Shown one piece after another: positions 53,645 to 62,182 of a DNA stretch of 64,000 bases. Source of the DNA: Poindextera sp965277425 (GTDB lineage Bacteria; Pseudomonadota; Alphaproteobacteria; Caulobacterales; Caulobacteraceae); NCBI GenBank assembly GCA_965277425.1, contig CBDICR010000006.1, forward strand, positions 558,001 to 622,000, given 5' to 3'. A model generated the notes under the pieces. That model searched no databases, had not been told where the DNA came from, and worked only from the letters and a program-made list of their open reading frames with translations. Both the position numbers and the translations under genes were made by a program. Each line of letters opens with the position of its first letter. Positions within the stretch are counted from its first letter, which is position 1.

Positions 53645-54112
53645 CTAGGCGAGGGTTTGCGCACCGAGGACGGGCGGCGCGTCGTACCGGGTCAGGTCGT
53701 CGCCGCGGATGATGGCGGTCAGCTTGTCGCCATAGGCCGGATCGGTGGCGTAGACGCCGGTCAGCGCCTCGCAGAAGGCCTCGACGTTCGGCAGACGAGC
53801 CCTGGCTCCAGCGTAAAGCGCGCTGGTCGCCAGATGTTCGGCGTGCTGGTCGAAGGCGTCGTCCAGCGAGGCATAGCGGCGAAACGGCGCCTGGACCGTG
53901 ACCGTCTGCCCACGGACGACCTCATGGGTGGCGACGGTCACCGCGGCCTGGCCTTGGACGGCCTTTTCGCCGAAGGGGTTGTTCGATCCCGGCGGCATGC
54001 GACGTCCCCAGGCGGACTCATCACCGTATTGGGCCAACAGGACCGAGGCCGGGATGCCCCGGCGCGCCTGGGCCCGCTGCGCCGCGGCGATGACGTCCGG
54101 TGCGAGGCTCAT
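53645..54112 (-). CDS. Phage endolysin, glucosaminidase (GH73) domain
   Basis: A 155-residue lysozyme-like protein: RGIPASVLLAQYGDESAWGR with the catalytic Glu, NNPFGEKAVQGQAAV, RRYASLDDAFDQHAEHLATS and FCEALTGVYATDPAYGDKL. This is the mannosyl-glycoprotein endo-beta-N-acetylglucosaminidase (GH73) pattern. It cleaves peptidoglycan glycan strands. No signal peptide, so it should need the holin next door. Confidence 0.85.
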   Translation of the reverse strand: MSLAPDVIAAAQRAQARRGIPASVLLAQYGDESAWGRRMPPGSNNPFGEKAVQGQAAVTVATHEVVRGQTVTVQAPFRRYASLDDAFDQHAEHLATSALYAGARARLPNVEAFCEALTGVYATDPAYGDKLTAIIRGDDLTRYDAPPVLGAQTLA

Positions 54113-54116
54113 CGGC

Positions 54117-54398
54117 TTAACCCTTCGGCGCGGCCGGCGGCGGCGCGTTGAGCGCGGCCCAGAAGCGCGCGATGGCCGCGTTCTCCTGCAGCCAGGTCCA
54201 TCCCGCCGAGACCGCGAACAGGGCGAGCGAGACCCCGGCGTTCGTCAGCAGATCCTGCTGGCCCGAGGCCAGCGCCACCCCGGTTCTGGCCGCGAAGACG
54301 CCGATCAATATGGCCACCCCCTTCTGCGCCGCGGCGCGGGCGAGGCTGGTGAGCAGGCGCGGCGCCGCGGGCGCCGGCGCGGGCGTTGTATCGGTCAT
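54117..54398 (-). CDS. Putative phage holin
   Basis: A 93-residue protein with two hydrophobic stretches (GVAILIGVFAARTGVALA and LALFAVSAGWTWLQ), a Pro/Ala-rich start and a Pro-rich end. It is directly upstream of the endolysin gene (4 bp between), the normal holin position, and the layout is similar to Pam3-gp28-type holins. Function is inferred from context. Confidence 0.6.
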   Translation of the reverse strand: MTDTTPAPAPAAPRLLTSLARAAAQKGVAILIGVFAARTGVALASGQQDLLTNAGVSLALFAVSAGWTWLQENAAIARFWAALNAPPPAAPKG

Positions 54399-54473
54399 GA
54401 AGATGTCCTGGGTTGAAGACGAATGGCGACCGCCGCGCGGGCGGGGCCGCGAGGTCGGCCCGATCGGCGGTGA

Positions 54474-54998
54474 CTACCGCCGACGGACTTGATCGTGCGG
54501 CCTGGAAGCCTGGCCATGATGGCCGGGCGCGAAGCGTCCGGGCGCGTCGATCCCAAGGGTTGGCGCCACCAGGACGCCCCTTGTCGCCGGCGGCTGCATC
54601 GCGCGCCGGCCCGCCGCCGCGGTGGAAGCCTCGCCCTGGCCGCTCGATGCGGCCGTCGCGTAGCCGAGCGGGTCGGCATCGAACCGGGCCAGCGTCTGCG
54701 GGTCGCTGATGCTGTCGCGGACCGACTGCAAGGCGCGCATCTGGGCGGCGAACAGGCCAAGGGCGTTGGCCGCCGGCGGTTGACCGCCGCCGAGGCTCTG
54801 AAGGGCGTCGAACGGCGCGCCGGCGCTGGACGGCGCGGCGCCCGGATAGCCCAGGACGCCGCCGACGCTCGCCGCCGCATCCTGCGGCGTGGCCAGCACG
54901 CCGAAGGACGGCGGCTGCGGCGTCTGGACCGGCGCGCCCAAGACGCCGGTGATCGTCGGGCCGCCGAACCGGTTGGCGAAGGCGCTGTCGAGGGTCAT
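54474..54998 (-). CDS. Phage Gly/Pro-rich protein, paralogue of the 50900-52189 product
   Basis: A 174-residue low-complexity protein with repeated GVLG motifs (TGVLGAPVQTPQPP, GVLATPQDAAASVGGVLGYP) and the block AQMRALQSVRDSISDPQTLA, shared with the larger protein at 50900-52189. The C-terminus is basic. ATG overlaps the stop of the preceding gene. Probably a virion or assembly component. Confidence 0.6.
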   Translation of the reverse strand: MTLDSAFANRFGGPTITGVLGAPVQTPQPPSFGVLATPQDAAASVGGVLGYPGAAPSSAGAPFDALQSLGGGQPPAANALGLFAAQMRALQSVRDSISDPQTLARFDADPLGYATAASSGQGEASTAAAGRRAMQPPATRGVLVAPTLGIDAPGRFAPGHHGQASRPHDQVRRR

Positions 54999-55540
54999 TG
55001 GAGCACGCCTTGTCCTGGCGTCGATGCCGGCGGCGGCGGCAGGAGCGTGCTGAACCGCCCTTGAGCGCTCGTTGGCGCAGCCGGCGCCGCTCCGCCGCCG
55101 AACAGGCTGAGGGCCTGTAGGAACGGCTGCGCCACGGCCTGCCCGACGCCATAGACGCCGTTGGAGAGGGCCTGTCCGATATTGGCCGCGTCGCCGCGGA
55201 TGCCCGCCTGCGCCTGGGTCAAGAACTGCATCAGGTCAGGCCAGGTCGGCGGCGCGCCGGGCGCGCCCGCGCCGGCGGGCGAAGCTGCGCCGACGCTCGG
55301 CTGCACCGGCGGCGTGGCGCTGTTGGGCGTGACGCCAAAGCCTTGCCGGCCGCCACCCGCCTCCGCCAGCGCTTGCGCCGCCGACGGCGTCTGGTTCGGC
55401 GGCAGATCGACCGGCGCGGCATAGGCCGGCATGAAGCCGCCGTTTGCGAATTGCTGCTGTAGCGCCAGCGAATTCACCGGCGCGAAACGGTTCGGCAGCG
55501 CCGGCAGGCCGGTGCTGTTGAGACCGATCATTCCAACCAT
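54995..55540 (-). CDS. Phage structural protein, Ala/Pro-rich
   Basis: A 181-residue protein beginning MVGMIGLNSTGLPALPNRFA, with a Pro-rich middle and a helical stretch (WPDLMQFLTQAQAGIRGDAA, NIGQALSNGVYGVGQAVAQP). No known family. It is part of the run of small structural genes between the Gln-rich protein and the lysis cassette. Confidence 0.6.
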   Translation of the reverse strand: MVGMIGLNSTGLPALPNRFAPVNSLALQQQFANGGFMPAYAAPVDLPPNQTPSAAQALAEAGGGRQGFGVTPNSATPPVQPSVGAASPAGAGAPGAPPTWPDLMQFLTQAQAGIRGDAANIGQALSNGVYGVGQAVAQPFLQALSLFGGGAAPAAPTSAQGRFSTLLPPPPASTPGQGVLQ

Positions 55541-55564
55541 GATTTTCTCCTAAAGAGGATTTGA

Positions 55565-56797
55565 TCAGCCGCCCTTGCTGATACTGAGCGCGTCGCTCGA
55601 GCCCGAACTCGTCCCGTTCGAGGCGGACTGCGAACTGGAAAGCACCGGATCGCCGGTCAGTCCCAGGGTCTGGTTCATCAGCTGCTGCAGCATCAGCGGC
55701 CAGTTCTGGGCGTTGAGGTAGTTGTTGTAGTTGGCCGTATCCTGGGCCTGGGTGACGGCCTGGGTCTGGTTGCCGACCCCCATCACCGCGTTCTGGATCC
55801 CCAGCGCTTGGGCGAGCTGCTGCGCCGACAGCGACGCCTGCTGCGCGCCCGCCTGCAGGTTGAGGCCGGCGCCGGCGAGGCTGGCCGACTGGTTCGCCGC
55901 CGCCGCGGCCTGGGCCTGGGCGGCGTTGGATTGGGCCGCCGTATTCACGGCCCCCTGGTTGGCCAGGGTCATCTGTTGGCCCTGGCTGGCGTTGAACTGG
56001 GCCTGGCTGTTGGCGGCGGCCTGGTTGGCCAGGGCGACCTGCTGGGCCAGGGTGGCGTTGGTGGTGCCGGCCGCCAGGTTGGTCGACTGGTTGGACTGCG
56101 CCGCGGTCAGTTGCTGCGCCGCCTGGGCCTGTGCCGCCGCCAGCGCCTGGGCATAGCCGGCCGAGTTCAGATTGGCGTCGGTCTGGCCCAGCGTCTGCTG
56201 ATAGTTGAGGTTGGTCAGCGCGTTCTGCACCGCCGATCCGGAGCCGCCGAAAGCGCCGGCCTTGGTCGCCGCGGCGGCGTTGGCCTCCTGCGCCTGCTGC
56301 TCCTGCTGCAAGAGCTGCTGGTTGGTGGTGTTGACCACATCCGACGTGTACGGATTGAGGAAGTTGGCGATCTGGCTGGCGCCGACCGTCGGCGCCGTCA
56401 CCGTCTGCACCGCGTTCGGATCGATCTGCGAGGCCGCAGCCTGGGCCGCGGCCGGCGCCAGGGTGGCGTTCCCCGTCGTCGCCGCATAGCTGCTCGGCGC
56501 GATCTGCAGCGGCTGGTAACCGGCGACGCCGGCGGTCGTGTTCACCGCGTTGTTCAGCTCCGCCCCGCCGGTATTGTTCGCCGCGACGTTCAAAATACCC
56601 TGCTGCGCCGCCAGCTGGGTCGCGTTCAGCGGCGCGACCTGCTCACCCGTATAGGGCTGGTAGGGCGTGTTCAGGGTCTGGGCCTGGGCGTAATTGCCCA
56701 GCAGTGCGGACAGGATCTGCGGATTGAGCGACGACTGAGACGTCGATTGCGACGTCGACTGCGCCTGGTTGTTCGAACTCGACTTGCCGAAGGACAT
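55565..56797 (-). CDS. Phage Gln/Asn/Ala-rich repetitive virion protein
   Basis: A 410-residue protein that is extremely rich in Gln, Ala, Asn and Ser. Starting at SFGKSSSNNQAQSTSQSTSQ, it has a more ordered first third (SSLNPQILSALLGNYAQAQT, YQPYTGEQVAPLN), then a long helical repeat region of A/Q/N units (LAQQVALANQAAANSQAQ, GQQMTLANQGAVNTAAQS) with a period of about 23-25 residues. Such proteins occur next to tail or internal-virion genes in podovirus-like elements; I do not recognise a named family. Confidence 0.65.
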   Translation of the reverse strand: MSFGKSSSNNQAQSTSQSTSQSSLNPQILSALLGNYAQAQTLNTPYQPYTGEQVAPLNATQLAAQQGILNVAANNTGGAELNNAVNTTAGVAGYQPLQIAPSSYAATTGNATLAPAAAQAAASQIDPNAVQTVTAPTVGASQIANFLNPYTSDVVNTTNQQLLQQEQQAQEANAAAATKAGAFGGSGSAVQNALTNLNYQQTLGQTDANLNSAGYAQALAAAQAQAAQQLTAAQSNQSTNLAAGTTNATLAQQVALANQAAANSQAQFNASQGQQMTLANQGAVNTAAQSNAAQAQAAAAANQSASLAGAGLNLQAGAQQASLSAQQLAQALGIQNAVMGVGNQTQAVTQAQDTANYNNYLNAQNWPLMLQQLMNQTLGLTGDPVLSSSQSASNGTSSGSSDALSISKGG

Positions 56798-56978
56798 GGC
56801 GGGAGCCTCTTTCGTACGACGATGAAGATGGGTTGAAAGCGCGACGGCTTTTCATGCGCGGACTGGGCTAATGCGTTCCCGTGCCCGATTCGCGCTGGAC
56901 TGCTCTCGGCCTGGAGCCAACGAGGCGTGTTTGGATACGCCCGAGAACCTGTGGGCGGTTGGCGAGCGCTTGACGATA

Positions 56979-57006
56979 TTGAAGCGCTCAGGCCTGAGCC
57001 TATAAT
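56979..57006 (+). promoter_or_regulatory. Promoter giving a probably leaderless transcript
   Basis: TTGAAG at 56979-56984, a 16-bp spacer and a perfect TATAAT at 57001-57006 lie immediately before ATG 57013. The expected start of transcription falls at or next to the A of the ATG, so the mRNA would be leaderless. No ribosome-binding site is present. Confidence 0.65.
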
Positions 57007-57012
57007 TGCTGC

Positions 57013-57774
57013 ATGCGTTTTTTGTTTCAGAAAGCCTTAGTTGCAGCCTTGTGCGCGGTCACCGCCTCGCCGACGGCCTGGGCCGCCGCGCCGCCTCAAG
57101 CCGCGCCCTTCTACAGCTCGGAAAAACAGCTTTATGAGGTATGCCACCTCGATCCCGGTCCCGATGGAGCGCCCTGGGCCTGTGAATCCTATGTTCGAGG
57201 TGTGCTCGATTACATCCTGCTCAATGATCTGGCTCTTTTACAGACGGGCCAGATCCAGCATCGGTCGTGGTGCGAAAACCGAAAACTCGAACCAGACCAA
57301 ACTGCAAAGATAGTCATCGAGTATTTGGCGACCCGCCCAGAGGATGAAAACGGGCCAGCCGCCGCTAGCGTCTATAGGGCTTTGGCGAGCTCGTTCACGT
57401 GTTCCCAGACCTCACCGCCCGGTTCAGGCCCAAAACCTGTCACCTACACCTCAGGACAACAGCTTTACGACTCCTGCCGCCAGTCGAAATTTCAAGGCGA
57501 CTACACCGGATGTGACCTCTACATCATGGGAGTCGTCGACGGCGTCATGCTGGACGACTCGACGACGATGAGTATTGGCCTCACCTACCGCCCGTCATGG
57601 TGTGCGAAATCGCCACTCAAGATAAAACAGATCAGCAATGTTGCATTGCTCTATCTGCTCACGCATCCGGCCGCGCGAGACGAACCCGCGGCTGAAGATG
57701 TCTATGTGGCCATGGCGAGCACATTTCCATGCTCTGAGACCTCACCGCGCCAAATCGCCCCTCCCAACTCGTGA
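57013..57774 (+). CDS. Exported protein with two Rap1a/Tai-like domains
   Basis: A 253-residue protein. A signal peptide (ALVAALCAVTASPTAWA) is followed by two similar domains of about 100 residues. Each has Y(E/D)(V/S)C near its start, a second Cys (WACESYVRGVLDYIL / TGCDLYIMGVVDGVM), WC in the middle (RSWCEN / PSWCAK), a YL helix, and a final Cys (SSFTC / STFPC). This four-Cys pattern is that of Rap1a/Tai-type immunity proteins, which in Serratia neutralise T6SS amidases in the periplasm. The tandem form is unusual. It is on the opposite strand to the phage genes with its own promoter. Confidence 0.75.
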   Translation: MRFLFQKALVAALCAVTASPTAWAAAPPQAAPFYSSEKQLYEVCHLDPGPDGAPWACESYVRGVLDYILLNDLALLQTGQIQHRSWCENRKLEPDQTAKIVIEYLATRPEDENGPAAASVYRALASSFTCSQTSPPGSGPKPVTYTSGQQLYDSCRQSKFQGDYTGCDLYIMGVVDGVMLDDSTTMSIGLTYRPSWCAKSPLKIKQISNVALLYLLTHPAARDEPAAEDVYVAMASTFPCSETSPRQIAPPNS

Positions 57775-58046
57775 GGTCGCGCTGTTGCGGCTGGCGAGAA
57801 CGATCCTCATAGGTCCGCCTGAAAACTATCGCCCTGATTGCGCCGGCAGCCCTGACGATGAGGGCCGCGCACCTTCGGCGCTGTGAGCGACAAGAGACAG
57901 ATAGGAGCTGTCACCGGCGCAGCTGGTTCGCGACCCGACATTGATAGTGAACGGCAAGCAAAGCTCAGTTGAGAATACCCTTGACCGTATCTACAAGGAC
58001 GTGAGTTTGGCGCTCGAAGGCCACCCAGGGCATAGTCAACGCAGCC

Positions 58047-58634
58047 ATGATCGCGATTTTAGCAGCGCTGGCGGTGACAGCCGCCCCAATACAGGTCAGG
58101 CAAACCTGCGCCTTGACTCGTCTATCCGCCTGCGAAAACACCAACGAGTTGTTTTACGACAAGGCGTTCAAGCCGGCTGTCAAACGTTTTATCGGTCGAG
58201 GTCGGGCTCGCTACCTCTATCATGGCACAATCGTCGACCAGCAACTCGATGCCCTGGGGGGCTCGCCAGACGCGCCCGAAAGAATTGAAAACCTGTATCG
58301 GTTCACGGCCTGCAGGGATCAATCGTGCCCCGAGAAGGGCGCTGTCGTGATGCGCCCTGACGGGCGACTGGTCGCAACCGCTATTTTGCACACAAACTGT
58401 ATGCTTCCGAAGAGTTCAGAGGACTGCTTTGCTCACGACACCCTGACGATGTTTGTGCACGGCGGCGCTGACTCAAAAGCGGTGGTTCGAAATCTTTCGG
58501 AGTGGGCGAAAACCATGGTCGGCGAGGAATACAACGCGCCGGGCATGCCCGTGGAACAGCTCGACGCTGTCGAGATCTATTCGGTCGCCGACGGCGTTCG
58601 AACGCTGATCAGCCGGCGGTCATTAGGGCTCTGA
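58047..58634 (+). CDS. Exported hypothetical protein, Cys-containing
   Basis: A 195-residue protein with a signal-like start (MIAILAALAVTAAPIQ), Cys residues in RQTCALTRLSACENTN, TACRDQSCPEKG, HTNCMLPKSSEDCFAHD, and a globular end. Six Cys suggest a disulfide-stabilised periplasmic protein. No family is recognised. Same strand and near the tandem Rap1a-like gene, so possibly the same accessory module. Confidence 0.6.
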   Translation: MIAILAALAVTAAPIQVRQTCALTRLSACENTNELFYDKAFKPAVKRFIGRGRARYLYHGTIVDQQLDALGGSPDAPERIENLYRFTACRDQSCPEKGAVVMRPDGRLVATAILHTNCMLPKSSEDCFAHDTLTMFVHGGADSKAVVRNLSEWAKTMVGEEYNAPGMPVEQLDAVEIYSVADGVRTLISRRSLGL

Positions 58635-58679
58635 AACGGTCTAAGACCGATACGGCGACAGCGGGAAGCTGGCCACAAA

Positions 58680-58979
58680 CTATAACGGCTTACCCAAGGC
58701 TTTCCGAACAGTCAGACTGAGCGCGGTCATGAAGCATGCGGTGAGAAAAGCCGTAAGCAGAAGTTCCAGCCAGATCATCAGCGGAACGCTGCCAGACAAC
58801 GACGCGATGAGAAGGACGAGCGGCGCGAATATAGCGCCTGCGGCCAAACATCCCATCGTCGAGTCGGGCAGGCTGGGCGAGAAGCAAATAATGCCAGTTG
58901 TGAAGATTACGTAGATCGATGGCGACAACGGCAGCGCCACGACGAGCCAGACGCCCAGGCATCGAACTATGCGCATCAT
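58680..58979 (-). CDS. Small membrane protein, unknown
   Basis: About 99 residues with three hydrophobic segments (CLGVWLVVALPLSPSIYVIF, LAAGAIFAPLVLLIASLSG, LMIWLELLLTAFLTACFMTA). It may use ATG 58979 or an upstream start (59072). Less GC-rich than phage genes. No family is recognised. Confidence 0.5.
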   Translation of the reverse strand: MMRIVRCLGVWLVVALPLSPSIYVIFTTGIICFSPSLPDSTMGCLAAGAIFAPLVLLIASLSGSVPLMIWLELLLTAFLTACFMTALSLTVRKALGKPL

Positions 58980-59100
58980 CGGCGAAGCGGTCAGCGCCCT
59001 TAGCGATATTCTTGAATATCTAGTGATCGTGTCTTTGCGCAATTGAGTTGACAGTCCATCAAACGGCAGCATGGCGACGAACCGGCCAACGAAGGTCGCC

Positions 59101-59802
59101 TTACCGTTCGGTCGGCTCGCTCGCCCCGAGTCGGTTGAGACCGTCTTGAGCCGGCGTGAGGCTCGGCTCAAGCATCAACGCCTTGCGATAATCGGCGATC
59201 GCCTGACCGGGAAGACCTGTCTGCTCATAGACAAGGCCGCGCAGATAGTAGGCATGGGAGTTATCGCCCCTAAGAGCGATCGATCGGCTGAAGTCGGCTA
59301 GAGCCTGATCGTAAACGCGCTTGGCGGCATATCCAATGGCTCGACTGAAATAGCCGTCGGCGTCATCAGGCTTGAGAGCGACTATCCTATTGCAATCAGC
59401 GATCTGTTGGTCATAGAGCTTATTCTTTCCGTAAGCTGTAGCTATACCTAAATAGAACTCAACGTAATCTGGTTTTATTTTAATCGCTTTGCTGTAGTCG
59501 ATGATCGCCTGGTCGTACAGACCCTTATGCTGAAAGGTAACGCCGCGATCGTAATAGGCGACGGCCTCGTCGGGCGCCAACGCGATTACCCTGCTGTCGT
59601 CGGCGATGGCCTGATCGTAGAGGCCGCGACGATCAAGATCGTCGCTCCGCAAGAGATAGGCTGTAAAGAGGCGCGGATCGAGGCTTATCGCCTCCGTGTA
59701 GTCGGCGATGGCTTGGCTATAGAGGCCCTTGGCGTCATAACCCGATCCTCGCTGTGTATAGAGGACCGCCAGGAGAACCGGGTCCTTCGGCTGACTGTGC
59801 AA
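59101..59802 (-). CDS. TPR-repeat protein, probably 5'-truncated by an IS
   Basis: A 233-residue stretch of six or so 34-residue tetratricopeptide repeats, each with the pattern LY(D/S)QAIADY..AI.L.P. Only a weak TTG at 59802, lying inside the end of the insertion sequence, could start it, and no signal peptide precedes the first repeat. TPR domains mediate protein contacts. The likely original N-terminus was lost when the IS inserted or caused a deletion. Confidence 0.7.
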   Translation of the reverse strand: MHSQPKDPVLLAVLYTQRGSGYDAKGLYSQAIADYTEAISLDPRLFTAYLLRSDDLDRRGLYDQAIADDSRVIALAPDEAVAYYDRGVTFQHKGLYDQAIIDYSKAIKIKPDYVEFYLGIATAYGKNKLYDQQIADCNRIVALKPDDADGYFSRAIGYAAKRVYDQALADFSRSIALRGDNSHAYYLRGLVYEQTGLPGQAIADYRKALMLEPSLTPAQDGLNRLGASEPTER

Positions 59803-61110
59803 CCGGGAAGATCCTCGACACTTCAGACCGGGATGATGGTCGACACAATGTTTGTGTCTTCCGGCGTTTCGCGGAGCTGATGACGGAGTGGAGCGAAACG
59901 CCGGAAGATTCCACGGTGGTCGATGACGCCGAGGTCGATATTGCAGAAGCGGACGATGTGAAGACCGTGATCGAGCTCGGCGATGCCGACGATCTCGCCG
60001 ACCAGGGCTTCACTGACGAAGACGTAGCCGCCGCGCCACTTGACCTCGCCGTTGGTGCGCACCCTGCGGACTTGATGATCGGGATCGTACCAGGGGTCTT
60101 CGATCCGGTCAGGGAAGGCCCGCGGCGAGGGCGACCAGTGATCGGCGGGCGGGATCTGACCCAGCGCCTCGTGCGGGCGAACCTGATTGAAGTGGGTCCG
60201 AAAGGCGTCGAAGCGGGCCTGCTGCTCAGCCAGGCTGGCGGCCGGCGGACGGGCGGTCTCGCGCTTGAGCGTACGATGCATGCGCTCGTGGCGGCCGTTC
60301 TCCTGGGGAGACGCGGGTCGGATGTAGCGGGGCTGGACGCCCAGCCTGAGCCACCAGGCCGACAGCCGGGTCAGCCCGCCGGCGGCCGAAGAGCCGAACG
60401 GCGCACCGTTGTCGCTGCGGATCGCCAGCGGCAGGCCATGCGCCCGGAAGGCCTGCTCGAACACCGGACGCACGCCCTCGACGGTCTGGGCGGTGATCTT
60501 CGTCTCGATCAGGTAGCGGCTGTAGGTGTCGGTCAGGGTCAGGGGATCGCAGCGGGTCCCGTCGAGGGTGCGAAACCAGCCCTTGAAGTCGCAAGCCCAT
60601 TCCGCGTTAGGCGCCTGCGCCCAGATCGAGGCCCGGCCCTGGTCGATCGCCCGGCGCCGGCGGGGCCTGGGCTCCACCAGACCCGCTGCCTTCAGATACG
60701 CCCCGATCGTCGAAGCCGCCGGCCACGTCACCCGCGGCTGCTCAACCTCCAGCCGCGCCTTCACCTTCTTCGGGCCGAAATGCGGGAACCGGCGCTTCAT
60801 CGCCTGGATCGGCTCGACCAGCGCCTCGGGCGTGCGATGCGGGCGGCTCAGCGGCGCGTGCGACCGGTCCACGAACCAGTCCGGCGCCCCGCCCGCCCGG
60901 CGCAGCGTCCACAGGTAGACCGTATCGCGGCTCACCCCGTAGCGGCGGCTCAACTCCGTGACGCTGAACGCCCCCGTCTCCCAATCCAAAAGCATCTGAA
61001 CTCGACGCTCCATCCGACAGGTCTCCTGAAACGGCATCGAAGGTCCTCCCTCCGATCCATCCTCACCTGTCGACCATCATCCCGGTCCAATCTGTCGAGC
61101 ATCTACCCGG
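59796..61110 (-). mobile_element. IS481-family insertion sequence
   Basis: The element has one transposase gene and inverted ends. A 20-bp block (TGTCGACCATCATCCCGGTC) is perfectly inverted at 59827-59846 and near 61075-61094. A second, imperfect copy of the same motif (TGTCGAGxATCTxCCCGG) lies about 28 bp farther out on each side. Outer limits are approximate; left end starts near TGTGC at 59796. No target duplication could be recognised in the flanks. Confidence 0.8.
59823..61037 (-). CDS. IS481-family transposase
   Basis: A 404-residue DDE transposase. N-terminal helix-turn-helix SVTELSRRYGVSRDTVYLW, then the rve integrase core with the catalytic triad: Asp in EWACDFKGWF, Asp in AIRSDNGAPF, and Glu in SPQENGRHERMHRTLK. 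The C-terminal residues are encoded by the terminal repeat itself. It appears intact and may be active. ATG 61037 lies behind GGAGG. Confidence 0.93.
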   Translation of the reverse strand: MPFQETCRMERRVQMLLDWETGAFSVTELSRRYGVSRDTVYLWTLRRAGGAPDWFVDRSHAPLSRPHRTPEALVEPIQAMKRRFPHFGPKKVKARLEVEQPRVTWPAASTIGAYLKAAGLVEPRPRRRRAIDQGRASIWAQAPNAEWACDFKGWFRTLDGTRCDPLTLTDTYSRYLIETKITAQTVEGVRPVFEQAFRAHGLPLAIRSDNGAPFGSSAAGGLTRLSAWWLRLGVQPRYIRPASPQENGRHERMHRTLKRETARPPAASLAEQQARFDAFRTHFNQVRPHEALGQIPPADHWSPSPRAFPDRIEDPWYDPDHQVRRVRTNGEVKWRGGYVFVSEALVGEIVGIAELDHGLHIVRFCNIDLGVIDHRGIFRRFAPLRHQLRETPEDTNIVSTIIPV

Positions 61111-61139
61111 TCCGTACCGGTCCTCGTCCGGCCACCCAA

Positions 61140-61169
61140 CCCCTTCCCCGCGAGGGGGAAGGGGCTTTT
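61140..61169 (+). terminator. Hairpin with T run between IS and capsid gene
   Basis: A 10-bp perfect stem (CCCCTTCCCC with GGGGAAGGGG), a 5-nt loop and CTTTT on the plus strand: a rightward intrinsic terminator. Similar C/G-rich palindromes occur as dispersed repeats in many proteobacteria. Confidence 0.6.
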
Positions 61170-61216
61170 CGAGATCACTGCCGTCCGCGACGGTTCCTCT
61201 AGGGTACAATCGCCGC

Positions 61217-62176
61217 CTACTGCAGGTCGCGGATAAACACCGAGCTCTTCTCGTTTCGCGCCACCAGGGCCGCTTCCTTGGTGATGATGAAGCGATCGGA
61301 ATCGCCGGTCTTGGCCAGGGGGCGGGCCTGCATGCCGCGCAGGGTGGCCACGGCCCACATCGACGGATCGACGATGAGGCAGTCGCGGGTCAGCCCGTAG
61401 GGGTGCGGGATCAGGGTGATGACGCCGAAGTCGGAGACATAGAGGTCGGCCGCCCCGATGATGGTGGCCATCTTCGAGGCGCCCGGCACATCCTTGCGGA
61501 TCTCGGCGATGCCGGTGAAGGCCGACCATTCCTGCTTCTGCGTCGCGCCCATATAGGCCTGGGTCGGCTTGCCGCCGTTGGAAAAGGCCTGGGCCATCCC
61601 CGCCTTGACCAGGCTCTCGGTGAAGTTGCGCGGCGTCCCATTGGTCGCGGCCGAGACCAGGCCGCTGGAGAAGCCGCCGTTGGAGCCGCCGGACCCGACC
61701 GAGGTGTTGGTCGCGCCCCAGGCCAGGGCGCCGGCGGTGGTGCGGGCCGTGCCGCCGGATTCCGCGCCGGAGGCATAGTTGCCGATCATGCGGGCCTCGA
61801 TGTCGCGCTTGCATTCGATGCCTTTCAGCACCTTCTGGCGGTCCATCTCGTCGTCGCGGCCGGCGGAGATCACCGCGTCCTGGGTCTCCGACACCCCGCC
61901 CTTCTTGCGGAAGATCTGGCAGATATTCTCCAGCCGGGTGGTGAGGTTCTGCGCATCCAGGGTGGCGATGTCGTCGCCTTCCAGGGCGGCGTTGGCGGCG
62001 TTCGGCGTCGCCAGGCCCTCGGTCTGCCAATCGTGCTTGACGTTGGTGGCCTTGGCCGCGCCGATATTGGCCGTGAACGGAGCATCCTCCGGCGCGACGC
62101 GATAGATCACGTCCTCCAGGTCTTCGCGGATGCCGATGGTGGTCAGGGTGGTTGCGGTATTGGTGGGAGCGGCCAT
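61217..62176 (-). CDS. Phage major capsid protein, SU10/DUF5309 type
   Basis: A 319-residue protein: TTIGIREDLEDVIYRVAPED, APFTANIGAAKATNVKHDWQ, NICQIFRKKGGVSETQDAVI and YVSDFGVITLIPHPYGLTRD. This is the DUF5309 (SU10 major capsid) pattern of podovirus-like heads with the HK97-related fold. It follows the scaffold-like gene by 6 bp. Complete; no frameshift. Confidence 0.85.
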   Translation of the reverse strand: MAAPTNTATTLTTIGIREDLEDVIYRVAPEDAPFTANIGAAKATNVKHDWQTEGLATPNAANAALEGDDIATLDAQNLTTRLENICQIFRKKGGVSETQDAVISAGRDDEMDRQKVLKGIECKRDIEARMIGNYASGAESGGTARTTAGALAWGATNTSVGSGGSNGGFSSGLVSAATNGTPRNFTESLVKAGMAQAFSNGGKPTQAYMGATQKQEWSAFTGIAEIRKDVPGASKMATIIGAADLYVSDFGVITLIPHPYGLTRDCLIVDPSMWAVATLRGMQARPLAKTGDSDRFIITKEAALVARNEKSSVFIRDLQ

Positions 62177-62182
62177 GGGCCT

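Noticed and set aside
61140..61169. G/C palindrome as terminator of the capsid gene
   Set aside because: The T run is on the wrong side for leftward transcription; it is kept only as a rightward terminator or dispersed repeat.
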